From Paracidovorax citrulli (GTDB lineage Bacteria; Pseudomonadota; Gammaproteobacteria; Burkholderiales; Burkholderiaceae_C), in the NCBI RefSeq assembly GCF_900100305.1, contig NZ_FNEY01000028.1, forward strand, positions 13,497 to 74,532: DNA of 61,036 nt, read 5' to 3'. The notes below the pieces were generated by a model. The model was not told the DNA's origin. It did not search any database and saw only the letters and a list, made by a program, of their open reading frames with translations. This document shows, piece by piece, positions 7,933 to 22,716 of the stretch; position 1 is the first letter of the stretch; the number at the start of each line of letters is the position of its first letter. A program made the position numbers and the translations under genes.

Positions 7933-8832
7933 CTACAGCGCGTCCACCACGGCCAGGACGACCGCCGACTCGTCCACCGACATCACCACGCGCCGGCCCA
8001 CGCGCAGGCCGGCCCCGGGCTCCGCGAAGCCCACCATGCGGACACCGGCATCGAGTTCGGCGGATACCTCGTCACCCTGCGCGCCGCCGCGCGACAGGCG
8101 CGCCACCCGGCCTGACCACGCGTTGGAAGGTCCCTCTTCAGGCGCGCGCCGGACAGCGGCGCCAGCGGGCTGTGCGGGCCCCACGCGCACAGCCGTGGCC
8201 TTGCACAGCGCCAGCACCGCGGTGCCCGGCTGCAGGGCGAGCAGTTCGGCACTTTCGCGGGTGATGCGGGCGCACAGTCGCAAGGCACCTTTCGGCGCCC
8301 TGGCGCCCTGCCCGGCTGCGGATTCGCCCTGCAGCCATACCCGCACCACGGGCCCCATCGGCTCCAGTGCCTGCACCATGCAGGGCCATTGGTTGCGCAT
8401 GCTGGTGCGCAGCGCCAGGCCCGGGGCGGAACGCGCGGCGCGGGCCTGACCGCCCGGAATGGACGCCTGCGCCCCGGGCGCACAGGCACTGGCCAGCACC
8501 CCGGCCCGCGCCTGCGCCAGGGCATCCGCCGTTCGGAGCAGCGCATGCCCGGCCTCGGTCAGCCGCGCGCCCCCGCCGCCGGCCCCGCCCACGGCACGCT
8601 CCACCAGGGGCACGCCGGCCAGATTGGTGAGGGTGTCCACCGCCTGCCAGGCGGCCTTGTAGCTCACGCCCACCACGCGGGCCGCCTGCGAAATCGAGCC
8701 ACCGGCACCGATCTCGCGCAGCACCGCCACCCGCCGGTCGGCCGGGCCATGGGCCAGCGCATCGGACAGGGCGGCCGGTGCCAGGGGAGCGTTGCGGGAG
8801 GGACCTGGGGGACGGGTAGCACTCGAAGGCAT
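7933..8832 (-). CDS. modE: Molybdate-responsive transcriptional regulator ModE
   Basis: 299 aa. The N-terminal winged-helix domain (about residues 35-125) has the ModE-type helix-turn-helix GSISQAARVVGVSYKAAWQAVD followed by GGGGARLTEAGHALL. Two C-terminal Mop (molybdate-binding) modules occupy about 150-215 (RLCARITRESAELLALQPGTAVLALCKATAV) and 230-299 (GRVARLSRGGAQGDEVSAELDAG). In the known family, molybdate-loaded ModE represses the molybdate transporter genes. A modABC operon lies about 1.1 kb away with a matching inverted repeat at its start. Many ModE-family proteins in proteobacteria have this two-Mop layout. Confidence 0.93.
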   Translation of the reverse strand: MPSSATRPPGPSRNAPLAPAALSDALAHGPADRRVAVLREIGAGGSISQAARVVGVSYKAAWQAVDTLTNLAGVPLVERAVGGAGGGGARLTEAGHALLRTADALAQARAGVLASACAPGAQASIPGGQARAARSAPGLALRTSMRNQWPCMVQALEPMGPVVRVWLQGESAAGQGARAPKGALRLCARITRESAELLALQPGTAVLALCKATAVRVGPAQPAGAAVRRAPEEGPSNAWSGRVARLSRGGAQGDEVSAELDAGVRMVGFAEPGAGLRVGRRVVMSVDESAVVLAVVDAL

Positions 8833-9069
8833 GGGCCGATGATGCCGCAGCGGACATATTTACACGCATACGAGCCCCCCGAACATGGCGGGAGGGAGCA
8901 GCCCGCTTTTGATTTCATTGATCACATCACCGGAATTTCGACTTATGCAAGGAAGAACGTCATGCACAGGTGCGAAACGCGCACTGAGCCAAGGATGCGC
9001 TCATAGTCATGCACACGGAGCGTCGACACTTCCACACACACCTTCCATTCAACTCTTGCAAATTTGACC

Positions 9070-9762
9070 ATGCGGCAATCATTCGCAATGAAATCCATCT
9101 GGCTGGGCATCCCGGCAATTACCTTGGCCTTCTCGGCGCTTGCGGCCGATGAGCCCACGCCGCTCACGCTGCCACTCGGCGCGCCCATGTCGGCCTACAT
9201 GGCGAGTTCGGGCACGCAATCGGTTTACGGTGCCGGCACCGTGAACAACCAGGCAGGCAGCGGTACCGGCGTCACCGTGCGCGATCCCGCCGTACCCGTG
9301 ACGTTCGAGGGCCAGCCCGCCCTGCGCAAGGACACGGTGATCACTCTGAACTTCCAGACGAGCAGTGGATCCTCCACGATCGCAAGTACGCTCATCAATT
9401 ACTACGACAACGACTATACGGCCCCGCGCGGCGCGGTAATCAGCGGCCTGTATTCAGTAACGGATGCCTCCCAGCCGCTGCCCGCCACCGCCAAGGCAGG
9501 CGACTCTGGCACCTGGTACACGATGAAGATCTATAACGACTCCACCAAGTCGCTGCAGCTGGGCACGGCAACGGTGAACTATTCGGTGCAGGCCGATACG
9601 GACTCCACTCTGCTGCTGTCGCTCGTTACGACGGCGAAGCCAGTGCTGGGCACTCCCATCGTCAACACTTCCATCTACCGCCTCGGTGCGGCCGGCGCGG
9701 CTGTGCCAGTGAAAGAAGTCGCGACCAGCGCCGGCACGGACGTGCAAATCACGTACGAGTGA
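9070..9762 (+). CDS. Secreted protein of unknown function
   Basis: About 230 aa with a clear Sec signal peptide (MKSIWLGIPAITLAFSALA, cleavage before ADEP). The mature protein is rich in Ser/Thr/Ala/Val/Gly with alternating beta-strand patterns (VITLNFQTSSG, TATVNYSVQADTDSTLLLSL), suggesting an extracellular or outer-surface beta-rich domain. It has no cysteines, so it is not a disulfide-bonded pilin type. I do not recognise the family. Codon and base composition are clearly less GC-rich than the neighbours, and the preceding 200 bp are AT-rich, hinting at transfer. Start: ATG at 9070 or ATG at 9088; the latter begins the signal peptide directly. It lies between modE and modA but has no visible link to molybdate. 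Confidence 0.75.
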   Translation: MRQSFAMKSIWLGIPAITLAFSALAADEPTPLTLPLGAPMSAYMASSGTQSVYGAGTVNNQAGSGTGVTVRDPAVPVTFEGQPALRKDTVITLNFQTSSGSSTIASTLINYYDNDYTAPRGAVISGLYSVTDASQPLPATAKAGDSGTWYTMKIYNDSTKSLQLGTATVNYSVQADTDSTLLLSLVTTAKPVLGTPIVNTSIYRLGAAGAAVPVKEVATSAGTDVQITYE

Positions 9763-9909
9763 TGCGAGCGGGCCGAAGGCCGCCTGGCGCGCGTCTCGAC
9801 CCCTCTCCGCCCCATACTGCACTGCCGGCCGCGCGGCGCACATCCAGTGCCGCCTCATGCATGCGGCCTGGCCGTGCAGCCTCCCCGCAGGACTTTGCAT
9901 CTATACTAA

Positions 9910-10719
<810 letters not shown>

Positions 10720-10728
10720 CGCCGGGCC

Positions 10729-11406
10729 ATGCCGTTTTCCGCCGAAGACCTCGTCGCGATCGGTCTCACACTGCGGCTGGCGGGGCTCACCACGCTGCTG
10801 CTGCTCGTGCTCTGCACGCCGCTCGCGTGGTGGCTGGCGCGCACGCGCTCGCGCTGGCGCGGCCCGGTGTCCGCCGTGGTGGCGCTGCCGCTGGTGCTGC
10901 CGCCCACGGTGATCGGCTTCTACCTGCTGCTGCTGCTCGGGCCGCACGGGGCGGTGGGCCGGCTGATGCAGTCGCTGGGCCTGGCCACGCTGCCGTTCAC
11001 CTTCGGCGGGCTGCTGGTGGGCTCGCTCGTGTACTCGCTGCCTTTCGCGGTGCAACCCCTGCAGCGCGCGTTCGAGGCCGTGGGCGAGCGCCCGCTGGAG
11101 GCCGCCGCGCTGCTGGGCGCGGGGCCGCTGGACCGCTTCTTCACCGTGGCGCTGCCGCTGGCGCGGAGCGGCTTCCTGACGGCGGGGGTGCTGAGCTTCG
11201 CCCACACGGTGGGCGAATTCGGGGTGGTGCTCATGCTGGGAGGCAACATTCCCGGGGTGACGCGCGTGGTGTCGGTGCAGATCTACGACCACGTGGAAGC
11301 GCTGGAGTACGCCCAGGCCCACTGGCTCGCGGGCGCCATGGTGGCCTTCTCGTTCACGGTGCTGCTGGCGCTGCACGCCCTGCAGCCCGCACGGAGGCGC
11401 GCATGA
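10729..11406 (+). CDS. modB: Molybdate ABC transporter permease
   Basis: Inner-membrane permease, 225 aa. It has about five membrane helices, the stretch LPLVLPPTVIGFYLL typical of ModB, and the cytoplasmic EAA loop EAAALLGAGPLDRFFTVALPL that contacts the ATPase. It ends with an ATGA overlap into modC, so the two are translated as a coupled pair. Confidence 0.96.
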   Translation: MPFSAEDLVAIGLTLRLAGLTTLLLLVLCTPLAWWLARTRSRWRGPVSAVVALPLVLPPTVIGFYLLLLLGPHGAVGRLMQSLGLATLPFTFGGLLVGSLVYSLPFAVQPLQRAFEAVGERPLEAAALLGAGPLDRFFTVALPLARSGFLTAGVLSFAHTVGEFGVVLMLGGNIPGVTRVVSVQIYDHVEALEYAQAHWLAGAMVAFSFTVLLALHALQPARRRA

Positions 11407-12512
11407 CGGCCGCCGGCCTGCCCCCGGGCGATGCCATCGAGGTGCGGTTGCGCCTGCCGCGGCCCGGGCGCTTCACGCTGGAAGCGGACCTGCGCCTTCC
11501 GGGACGGGGCATCACCGCGGTGTCCGGCCCGTCCGGATGCGGCAAGACCAGCCTGCTGCGCGCCATGGCGGGGCTGGAGCGCGGTGCCGGCCGCGTGGCG
11601 GTGCCGGGAGACATCTGGCAGGACGACGCACTCGGCCGGTGGCTGCCGCCGCACCGGCGCGCTCTTGGCTACGTCTTCCAGGAGCCGGGCCTCTTCGCCC
11701 ACCTGGACGTGCGCGGCAACCTGGATTACGGCCTGCGGCGCACGCCCTCCGCGCGGCGGCAAGTTCCTCTGGAGCAGGCAGTGGAACTGCTGGGCATCGG
11801 ACACCTGCTCGGGCGGCGCACCCATGCGCTGTCGGGGGGCGAGCGCCAGCGCGTGGCGATCGCGCGCGCCCTGGCCGCCAGCCCCCGCGTGCTGTTCATG
11901 GACGAACCCCTGGCCGCGCTGGACGCGGAACGCAAGGCGGAAGTCATGCCCTACCTGGAGCGGCTGCAGCGCGAACTCGACATCCCGGTGCTCTACGTGA
12001 GCCACGCGCTCGACGAAGTGGCGCGGCTGGCCTCGCACCTGGTGCTGCTGCGCGAGGGTGCCGTGCTGGCCAGCGGCCCCGTCGGCACGCTCATGGCCCG
12101 GCCGGACCTGCCGCTGGCGCACGGCGAGTTCGCCGCGACCCTGGCCGAGGGCGTGGCCGACGGCTACGACGCGACCGACCGCATCGCGACCGTGCGCCTG
12201 CCGGGAGGCCAGGCCCTCCTGCTGGCCGCGCAAAGCGCCCTGCCCCCGGGCACGCCGGTGCGGCTGCGCGTGCAGGCGCGCGACGTGAGCCTGGCGCTGG
12301 CGCCGGCACCGGCGGCGACCAGCGTGCTCAACCTGCTGCCCGCCCGCGTGCTGGCCCTGCACGAAGAGCCCGCGGGCCAGGTGCTGGTGACCCTGGATGC
12401 CGCGGGCACGCCGCTGCTGGCGCGCATCACCGGGCGGTCCGCGCGCACGCTGGGCCTGGCGCCGGGCCGGGAGGTGGTGGCGCAGGTCAAGGGCGTGGCC
12501 CTGCTGGGATGA
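11403..12512 (+). CDS. modC: Molybdate ABC transporter ATP-binding protein
   Basis: 369-aa ATPase energising ModB. Walker A GPSGCGKTSLL lies near residue 40, with Q-loop FQEPGLF, signature LSGGERQRVAIARAL, Walker B RVLFMDEPLAALD and H-loop YVSHALDE. The C-terminal part (about 290-369) is the Mop/TOBE regulatory domain (RARDVSLALAPAPAATSVLNLLPARVL) that binds molybdate. The start overlaps the modB stop by 4 bp. Confidence 0.96.
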   Translation: MTAAGLPPGDAIEVRLRLPRPGRFTLEADLRLPGRGITAVSGPSGCGKTSLLRAMAGLERGAGRVAVPGDIWQDDALGRWLPPHRRALGYVFQEPGLFAHLDVRGNLDYGLRRTPSARRQVPLEQAVELLGIGHLLGRRTHALSGGERQRVAIARALAASPRVLFMDEPLAALDAERKAEVMPYLERLQRELDIPVLYVSHALDEVARLASHLVLLREGAVLASGPVGTLMARPDLPLAHGEFAATLAEGVADGYDATDRIATVRLPGGQALLLAAQSALPPGTPVRLRVQARDVSLALAPAPAATSVLNLLPARVLALHEEPAGQVLVTLDAAGTPLLARITGRSARTLGLAPGREVVAQVKGVALLG

Positions 12513-12603
12513 CCGGAACGGCGGGAACGGAAGGGGGTGGCGGCTCATCCGTTTCCGGCATCGGCTGACAGACCGGGGCTCTGCCGTCGCCCACACTGCG
12601 CGG

Positions 12604-14205
12604 ATGCAAGCACCATCCGCCTCCCCTCCGCCTCCAGGGCACACCTCCCTCATCGCACGCGCCAGGAGCGCGGCGCTCGGCAACCTGCAGCTCACGGTCT
12701 CGGCCGGGATGATCGCCGTGGTGGTGCTCTGGGGACTGGTGTCTCCCGCCAGCCTCGGTACGTTCTTCGGCACGCTGCTGTCGGACATCACGCGGAATTT
12801 CGGGTGGCTGTACCTGTGGGTGGTGCTGGGGCTGGTCGGGCTGGCCCTGTTCCTGGCCCTGAGCCGCTACGGCGACCTGAAGCTGGGCGACGAGGACGAG
12901 GAACCCGAGTTCTCCGCCGCGACATGGTTCGCGATGCTCTTCGCGGCGGGCATGGGCATCGGCCTGGTGTTCTGGGGCGTGGCCGAGCCGATCTCGCACT
13001 ACGGGCTGCCGCCGCCCGGCATCGTCCCGCAGACGCCCGAGGCCGCGGGCGCCGCCATGCGCTACGCCTTCTTCCACTGGGGCCTGCATCCCTGGGCGAT
13101 CTACGGCATCGTCGGGCTGACGATCGCCTTCTTCCAGTTCCGCCGGCAGGCCCCGGCCCTGGTCAGCTCCGCGACCGAGTCGCTGCCCTGGCGCGGCATG
13201 CGCCACCTCTCGCCGCTGGTGAACGTGCTGGCGGTGGTGGCCACGGCCTTCGGGGTCGCCGCCTCGCTCGGCATGGGCGCCGCGCAGATCAACGGGGGCC
13301 TGCAGGCGGTGTTCGGCGTGCCGGTGGGCCCCTGGTCGCAGGCCGCGATCATCGTGGTGACGACGGCGCTGTTCATCACCTCGGCGGTGAGCGGCGTGGA
13401 GCGGGGCGTCAAATGGCTCTCCAGCGCCAATCTGATGCTCGCCGCCCTGCTGGCGCTGGCGGTGTTCCTGCTCGGGCCCACGGTGTCGCTGGTGAACACC
13501 TTCACCAACACGCTGGGCGCCTACCTGAGCGAATTCGTGCGCACCAGCCTGCGCATGTCGCCCTTCCGGGACAGCAGTTGGGTGGGCGACTGGACCATCT
13601 TCTACTGGTCGTGGTGGATCGCCTGGTCGCCGTTCGTGGGCCTGTTCATCGCGCGCGTGTCGCGCGGGCGCACGATCCGCGAGTTCGTGCTGGGCACGGT
13701 GATCGCCCCCACGCTGGTGGGCTTCCTGTGGTTCTCGATCTTCGGCGGCACCGCGCTGCACCTGGAGATCTTCCGGCAGGTCCCCCTGGCCGCGGCCGCG
13801 CAGGCCGACCCGGCCACCGCGATGTTCGCCATGTTCGGCGCCATGCCGATGGGGCTGGCGATGTCCGTCGTGGCCACGATGCTGGTGATCGTGTTCTTCA
13901 TCACTTCGGGCGATTCGGCCACCCTGGTGCTCAGCACGATGAGCACGCGCGGCGACCCCAATCCATCCGCGCGCGTGAAGATCGTCTGGGGCCTGCTGGT
14001 GGCCGGCATCGCGCTGTCGCTGCTCTTCGCGGGGGGCCTGCAGGCGGTGCAGACCGCCACCATCGTCTTCGCGCTGCCGTTCGCGCTGGTGCTGCTGCTG
14101 ATGGCGGTGGCCCTGATGCGGGCGGTGCGCGAGGACCACGAGGCCGAACGCAGACGCGAACGCGCCCTGCGGCGCCGGATGCGCGAAATGGCGATGCGCG
14201 AGTGA
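12604..14205 (+). CDS. BCCT family betaine/carnitine/choline transporter
   Basis: 533-aa, twelve-helix transporter of the BCCT family, which imports quaternary-ammonium osmolytes. The glycine stretch AAGMGIGLVFWGVAEP and the tryptophan-rich box FYWSWWIAWSPFVGLF are both present. The short N-terminal and charged C-terminal tails (EDHEAERRRERALRRRMREM) are cytoplasmic; in BetP-type members the C-tail senses osmotic conditions. It stands alone, but the next genes are trehalose/alpha-glucan metabolism, so osmotic stress is a plausible common theme. The exact substrate is not determinable. Confidence 0.93.
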   Translation: MQAPSASPPPPGHTSLIARARSAALGNLQLTVSAGMIAVVVLWGLVSPASLGTFFGTLLSDITRNFGWLYLWVVLGLVGLALFLALSRYGDLKLGDEDEEPEFSAATWFAMLFAAGMGIGLVFWGVAEPISHYGLPPPGIVPQTPEAAGAAMRYAFFHWGLHPWAIYGIVGLTIAFFQFRRQAPALVSSATESLPWRGMRHLSPLVNVLAVVATAFGVAASLGMGAAQINGGLQAVFGVPVGPWSQAAIIVVTTALFITSAVSGVERGVKWLSSANLMLAALLALAVFLLGPTVSLVNTFTNTLGAYLSEFVRTSLRMSPFRDSSWVGDWTIFYWSWWIAWSPFVGLFIARVSRGRTIREFVLGTVIAPTLVGFLWFSIFGGTALHLEIFRQVPLAAAAQADPATAMFAMFGAMPMGLAMSVVATMLVIVFFITSGDSATLVLSTMSTRGDPNPSARVKIVWGLLVAGIALSLLFAGGLQAVQTATIVFALPFALVLLLMAVALMRAVREDHEAERRRERALRRRMREMAMRE

Positions 14206-14376
14206 AACCGGGCAGGGCGCGGCCGCCAAAGCGGCTCCGTCCTACAGGCCCAGTCGCCGCTACCGCGCGAGCTCGACCGGCCGCTGCGTGCGCCAATGGC
14301 TTTCAGCCGACACGGTCGTGCGGAAGCCGGCTTTCTTGTTGCGTTCCTTCCTCCACGACCCCTTCCAGGATTCCAC

Positions 14377-16329
14377 GTGCCGTCCAACGATCCCTCCCTG
14401 CTGACCGCCCACGACGCCTACCTGCTGCGCGAGGGCACGCATGCGCGCCTCTACCAGTCGCTGGGCTGCCACCTGCGCCGCGTGGAAGGCGTGCCCGTGC
14501 AGGAGGTGCGCGGCGCGGACTTCGCGGTATGGGCCCCGAACGCGGCCTCGGTCTCGGTGATCGGCGACTGGAACGGCTGGAACCCGGAGGCCGACCCGCT
14601 GCTCCCCCGCGGCGACGACAGCGGCGTGTGGGAAGGCTTCGCGCCCGATGCCACCCACGGGCAGGCCTACAAGTACCGCATCGTGTCGCGCAATGGCGGC
14701 CGGGTGCTGGAAAAGGCGGACCCGCTGGCCATCTGCTCCGAGCTGCCGCCGCGCACCGCATCGCGCATCTGGGACCTCGACTACACGTGGAGCGACGGTG
14801 AATGGATGGCCTCGCGCGGCCCGCGCAATGCGCTGGGCGCCCCGATGTCGATCTACGAGGTGCATGCCGGCTCCTGGCGCCGCAGGGACGGCCAGTTCAT
14901 GGGCTACCGCGAGCTGGCCCATGCACTGGGCGAGTATGTGCAGTCGATGGGCTTCACCCACGTGGAGCTGATGCCCATCACCGAGCATCCGTTCTACGGC
15001 TCCTGGGGCTACCAGACCACCGGCTACTTCGCGCCCACGGCGCGCTACGGCACGCCGCAGGATTTCATGTACTTCGTGGACCACCTGCACCAGCGCGGCA
15101 TCGGCGTGCTGCTGGACTGGGTGCCCTCGCACTTCCCGATGGACGGGCACGGGCTGGCGGAGTTCGACGGCACGCACCTGTACGAGCACGCCGACCCGCG
15201 CCAGGGCTTCCATCCGGAGTGGAACTCGGCCATCTTCAACTATGGCCGCAACGAGGTGCGCAGCTTCCTCATCTCCTCGGGCCTGTTCTGGATCGACAAG
15301 TATCACCTGGACGGCCTGCGCGTGGACGCGGTGGCGTCCATGCTCTACCTGGACTACGCACGCAAGCATGGCGAATGGGTGCCCAACCGCCACGGCGGGC
15401 GCGAGAATCTGGAGGCGATCGAGTTCATGCGGCTGCTCAACCGCTCGCTCTACCGCGACCACCCGGACACGGTGAGCATCGCCGAGGAATCCACCGCCTG
15501 GCCCATGGTGTCGCGCCCCGTGGAAATGAACGGGCTGGGCTTCGGCATGAAGTGGAACATGGGCTGGATGCACGACACGCTGTCGTACTTCAAGGAAGAC
15601 CCGGTCCACCGCCGCTACCACCACCACAAGCTCACGTTCTCGCTGGTGTATGCCTTCAACGAGAACTTCGTGCTGCCGCTCTCGCACGACGAAGTCGTCT
15701 ATGGCAAGGGGTCGCTCGTCAACAAGATGCCGGGCGACGAATGGCAGCAGTTCGCCAACCTGCGCGCGCTGTTCGGCCTGATGTGGGCCCACCCCGGCAA
15801 GAAACTGCTCTTCATGGGCGGCGAGTTCGGCCAGCGCCGCGAATGGACGCACGAGGGCGAGCTCGAATGGTGGGTCTGCGACGGCCCGCTGCACGGCGGC
15901 CTGCAGCGCATGGTGCGCGAGCTCAACCGCGTGCTGCGCAGCGAGCCGGCCCTGCACGACATCGATTTCTCCCCCGAAGGCTTCCAGTGGGTGGAAGCCG
16001 ACGACGCCGACCGCAGCGTGATCGCCTTCCTGCGCAAACCCGGCGCCGAGGCCCAGCGCCAGGGCGCCACGCCGGTGCTGGTGGTCTGCAACATGACGCC
16101 GGTGCCGCGAGAGAACTACCTCGTGGGGGTGCCTTCCGCCGGCTACTGGCGGGAACTGTTCAACAGCGATGCCCGCGAGTTCGGCGGCGCCGGCTGGGGC
16201 AACCTGGGCGGAGTGGAAGCCGCGCCCGTGCGCTCGCACCACTGGGCGCAGTCGCTGTGCCTCACGCTGCCGCCGCTGTCCACCCTCATCCTCCGACTGG
16301 AGCCTGCACGCCATGCCTTCCCCGCCTGA
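14377..16329 (+). CDS. glgB: 1,4-alpha-glucan branching enzyme
   Basis: GH13 branching enzyme, 650 aa from the chosen GTG start. An N-terminal CBM48 module ([21 protein letters not shown]) is followed by the catalytic barrel with nucleophile Asp317 in [11 protein letters not shown], acid/base Glu370 in AEESTAWP, and the [12 protein letters not shown] motif. The C-terminal beta domain contains [18 protein letters not shown]. The GTG at 14377 is preceded by AGGA at a 6-bp spacing and gives the family-like start ([17 protein letters not shown]). An ATG at 14296 would add 27 residues that look non-conserved. The gene overlaps glgE by 17 bp; with glgE and treS it supplies branching for the GlgE-made glucan. 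Confidence 0.95.
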   Translation: MPSNDPSLLTAHDAYLLREGTHARLYQSLGCHLRRVEGVPVQEVRGADFAVWAPNAASVSVIGDWNGWNPEADPLLPRGDDSGVWEGFAPDATHGQAYKYRIVSRNGGRVLEKADPLAICSELPPRTASRIWDLDYTWSDGEWMASRGPRNALGAPMSIYEVHAGSWRRRDGQFMGYRELAHALGEYVQSMGFTHVELMPITEHPFYGSWGYQTTGYFAPTARYGTPQDFMYFVDHLHQRGIGVLLDWVPSHFPMDGHGLAEFDGTHLYEHADPRQGFHPEWNSAIFNYGRNEVRSFLISSGLFWIDKYHLDGLRVDAVASMLYLDYARKHGEWVPNRHGGRENLEAIEFMRLLNRSLYRDHPDTVSIAEESTAWPMVSRPVEMNGLGFGMKWNMGWMHDTLSYFKEDPVHRRYHHHKLTFSLVYAFNENFVLPLSHDEVVYGKGSLVNKMPGDEWQQFANLRALFGLMWAHPGKKLLFMGGEFGQRREWTHEGELEWWVCDGPLHGGLQRMVRELNRVLRSEPALHDIDFSPEGFQWVEADDADRSVIAFLRKPGAEAQRQGATPVLVVCNMTPVPRENYLVGVPSAGYWRELFNSDAREFGGAGWGNLGGVEAAPVRSHHWAQSLCLTLPPLSTLILRLEPARHAFPA

Positions 16330-18484
16330 CTCCGCGCCCTCCTCCCGCACCGGCCGGCCCGTGCCGTCCCCCGCGCCCGCCGGCGCGGGGCGCCGCCTGC
16401 CCCCGCCCGCCGCCACCGCCCAGGCCGTGCCGCGCGCCGCGCCGCCGCTTCCGGCAGACGGGCGCGCGCGCGCGGTGATCGACGCGGTGCTGCCGGTGGT
16501 GGACGGCGGCCGCTTCCCGGTCAAGCGCGTGGCGGGCGAGGCGGTGCGCATCACCGCCCACTGCTTCACCGACGGGCACGACGTGCCGCGGGCGATGCTG
16601 CAGTGGTGGAAGGAAGAAGGCCCCGGCGCCCCCACCGCGCCGGCCGAGGTGCCGATGCACCCCGAGGTGAACGATGAATGGTGGGCCGAGTTCACGCCGC
16701 CCGACCCGGGGCTCTACCGCTACACGGTGGTCGCCTGGGTGGACGCCTTCGAATCCTGGCGGCACGACATGCAGCGCCGCGTGGATCCGGCGGACATCCG
16801 CGTGGCGGCGCGCGTGGGCGCGGCCGACGCCCGGGCCGCAGCGATGCGGGCCGCGGCGCATCCCGCGCCGGCCGACGCGCGGCAGCTCGAGGAATGGGCG
16901 GAGGCGCTGGAACGTGGCGCCCGCGAGGACAGCACCGATGCGGCGCCGCTCAAGGCGCTGGCGCTGCAGGAAGCCGCGGCCGAGGCGATGCGCCGCCACC
17001 CCGACCGCAGCCTGGAAACCCGCCACCCCGTCGCGCTGCCGCTGCGGGCCGACCGGGAGCGCGCGCGCTTCAGCACCTGGTACGAACTCTTCCCGCGCTC
17101 CACCGCGGCCGTGCCGGGCATGCACGGCACCTTCCGCGACGTGGAGGGCCGGCTGGCCGACATCGCCGCCATGGGCTTCGACGTGCTCTATTTCCCGCCC
17201 ATCCACCCCATCGGCCGGGTGCAGCGCAAGGGCCGCAACAACGCCCTCGCGGCCGCGCCCGGCGACGTGGGCAGCCCCTGGGCGATCGGCGCCGACGAAG
17301 GCGGGCACAAGTCCATCCACCCGGAACTGGGCACCCCCGAAGACTTCCGGCGCCTTGTCGCGCGGGCCCGGGAACACGGCATCGAGATCGCGCTGGACAT
17401 CGCCTTCCAGTGCGCGCCGGACCATCCCTACGTGCGCGAGCATCCTGACTGGTTCCGCTGGCGCCCCGACGGCACCGTGCAATACGCGGAGAACCCGCCC
17501 AAGAAGTACCAGGACATCTATCCCTTCCACTTCGAGTGCGAGGACTGGCGGGGCCTCTGGCAGGAACTGCGCAGCGTGTTCGCGCACTGGATCGGCGAGG
17601 GGGTGCGCATCTTCCGCGTGGACAACCCGCACACCAAGGCCTTCGGCTTCTGGGAATGGGTGATCGGCGACATCCAGCGCGAGCACCCCGACGTGATCTT
17701 CCTGGCGGAGGCCTTCACGCGCCCCAAGGTGATGCACGGCCTGGCGAAGCGGGGTTATACCCAGTCCTATACCTACTTCACCTGGCGCAACACGCGGCAG
17801 GAACTGCAGGACTATTTCACCGAGCTCAACACCGCGCCCGGACGGGACTACTTCCGCCCCAACGCGTGGCCCAACACGCCCGACATCCTGCATGCGCAAC
17901 TGCAGGGCGGCGAGCCCGCCATGTTCGCGCTGCGGCTGGTGCTGGCCGCCACGCTCTCGGCCAACTACGGCATCTACGGTCCGGCCTACGAACTGCTGGA
18001 GCACGTGCCCCGCGAGCCCGGCAGCGAGGAGTACCGCGACTCCGAAAAGTACCAGCTGCGGCACTGGGACCTGGAGCGGCCCGGCAACCTGCGGCCGCTC
18101 ATCGCCCGCGTGAACCACATCCGTCGCGCCCACCCTGCCCTGCAGGCCGACCACAGCCTGCGCTTCCTGCCGGTGGACAACGAGATGCTGCTGGCCTACC
18201 TGAAGCGATCGCCGGACGGCCGCGACGTGATCGTGACGGTGGTCAACCTCGATCCGCACCACGCGCAGTCGGGCTGGATGCGCCTGACCCCGGCCGACAT
18301 CGCCATCGCGGCGGGCGACCCGCCCGCGGCCGACTGGCAGATGCACGACCTGCTGAGCCAGCAGCGCTTCCTCTGGCAGGGCGACACCCACTACGTGCTG
18401 CTGGACCCGCAGCGCGCGCCCGCCCACATCTTCGCCGTGCGGCGCCGCGTCGCGGGCGCCGGAGACATCGACCCCTTCCAGTGA
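16313..18484 (+). CDS. glgE: Alpha-1,4-glucan:maltose-1-phosphate maltosyltransferase
   Basis: GH13 subfamily 3 enzyme that transfers maltose from maltose-1-phosphate onto alpha-1,4-glucan; 723 aa. The N-terminal beta domain is preceded by a Pro/Ala-rich stretch of about 45 residues. FYPPIH-like [17 protein letters not shown], nucleophile Asp437 in [16 protein letters not shown] and acid/base Glu466 in [12 protein letters not shown] are clear GlgE signatures. The C-terminal region ([15 protein letters not shown]) is also characteristic. It is embedded between glgB (17-bp overlap) and treS (4 bp downstream), so all three are one operon. Confidence 0.96.
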   Translation: MPSPPDSAPSSRTGRPVPSPAPAGAGRRLPPPAATAQAVPRAAPPLPADGRARAVIDAVLPVVDGGRFPVKRVAGEAVRITAHCFTDGHDVPRAMLQWWKEEGPGAPTAPAEVPMHPEVNDEWWAEFTPPDPGLYRYTVVAWVDAFESWRHDMQRRVDPADIRVAARVGAADARAAAMRAAAHPAPADARQLEEWAEALERGAREDSTDAAPLKALALQEAAAEAMRRHPDRSLETRHPVALPLRADRERARFSTWYELFPRSTAAVPGMHGTFRDVEGRLADIAAMGFDVLYFPPIHPIGRVQRKGRNNALAAAPGDVGSPWAIGADEGGHKSIHPELGTPEDFRRLVARAREHGIEIALDIAFQCAPDHPYVREHPDWFRWRPDGTVQYAENPPKKYQDIYPFHFECEDWRGLWQELRSVFAHWIGEGVRIFRVDNPHTKAFGFWEWVIGDIQREHPDVIFLAEAFTRPKVMHGLAKRGYTQSYTYFTWRNTRQELQDYFTELNTAPGRDYFRPNAWPNTPDILHAQLQGGEPAMFALRLVLAATLSANYGIYGPAYELLEHVPREPGSEEYRDSEKYQLRHWDLERPGNLRPLIARVNHIRRAHPALQADHSLRFLPVDNEMLLAYLKRSPDGRDVIVTVVNLDPHHAQSGWMRLTPADIAIAAGDPPAADWQMHDLLSQQRFLWQGDTHYVLLDPQRAPAHIFAVRRRVAGAGDIDPFQ

Positions 18485-18488
18485 TGCC

Positions 18489-21920
<3,432 letters not shown>

Positions 21921-21968
21921 CGGCGCCGCCGCTTTCCCGCCACCGACCGATCCCCGAGGCTTCTTCCC

Positions 21969-22688
21969 ATGGACAACCTATCCATCCACCTGGAACCGGC
22001 CCGTGCCTTCCTCTTCCAGCTCGGCGCCTACCTGCCGCGCCTGCTCTTCGCCCTGCTCATCCTCGCGGCGGGCTGGCTGGTGGCGAAGGCCGTGCGCTTC
22101 GCGGTCACGCGCGGGCTGCGCGCCATCAACTTCCACGTGCTCACCGAACGCGCGGGCCTGGACGACTTCCTGCGGCAGGCCGGCTCGCGCCGCGACGCCA
22201 CGGCCATCTTCGGCCTGCTGGCGTACGGCCTGGTGCTGCTGGCGGCCCTGCTGGTCGCCTTCAACAGCCTGGGCCTGAGCTACGTCACCGCCCTCCTGAG
22301 CCGCGTGCTGTGGTTCATCCCGAACCTCTTCGTCGCGCTGCTGATCCTGGTGCTGGGCACGTATTTCGGCCGCGTGGTCGGCGAACTCGTCTCCGCGTAC
22401 CTGCGCCGCGCCGGCATGGCCGACACGGCCCTGCCGGGCAAGGCGGCCCAGTACGCCATCGTGGTGTTCTCGGTGCTGATCGCGCTGGACCAGCTCGGCA
22501 TCGGCGGCGACATCGTGCGCCAGAGTTTCCTCATCCTGCTGGCGGGCGTGGTCTTCGCGCTGGCCCTGGCCTTCGGCCTGGGCGGGCGGGACCGGGCCGC
22601 CGAGTGCATCGAGCAGTGGTGGCCGCGCCGGCGGCGCGAACCGCCCGCGGGCGCGGACAGGCTGCCGCCCCGGGATCCGCGACCCTGA
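21969..22688 (+). CDS. MscS-related conserved TM-helix membrane protein
   Basis: 239 aa with five predicted membrane segments and two copies of the conserved TM_helix pattern (LPRLLFALLILAAGWLVAKAVRF and IPNLFVALLILVLGTYFGRVV). The pore-lining TM3 and cytoplasmic beta domain of true MscS channels are missing. The protein ends ALAFGLGGRDRAAECIEQWW plus a basic Pro-rich tail. It is 48 bp after treS on the same strand and ends at a strong terminator, so it may be the last gene of the glgB-glgE-treS unit. A role in osmotic or membrane stress is inference. Confidence 0.82.
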   Translation: MDNLSIHLEPARAFLFQLGAYLPRLLFALLILAAGWLVAKAVRFAVTRGLRAINFHVLTERAGLDDFLRQAGSRRDATAIFGLLAYGLVLLAALLVAFNSLGLSYVTALLSRVLWFIPNLFVALLILVLGTYFGRVVGELVSAYLRRAGMADTALPGKAAQYAIVVFSVLIALDQLGIGGDIVRQSFLILLAGVVFALALAFGLGGRDRAAECIEQWWPRRRREPPAGADRLPPRDPRP

Positions 22689-22692
22689 ACGA

Positions 22693-22716
22693 CGCCGGCC
22701 CCGGGCCGGCTTTTTC
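22693..22716 (+). terminator. Rho-independent terminator after the TM-helix gene
   Basis: GC stem GCCGGCC/GGCCGGC with a very short loop, followed by TTTTTC, 4 bp after the stop codon. Confidence 0.85.

Noticed and set aside
14296-14376. Upstream ATG for glgB.
   Set aside because: Adds 27 non-family-like residues; the GTG at 14377 has a properly spaced AGGA and gives the expected N-terminus.
14260-16695. Long minus-strand frame of 811 codons opposite glgB.
   Set aside because: High GC wobble positions keep antisense frames open; the His/Arg/Gly-rich translation has no family resemblance.
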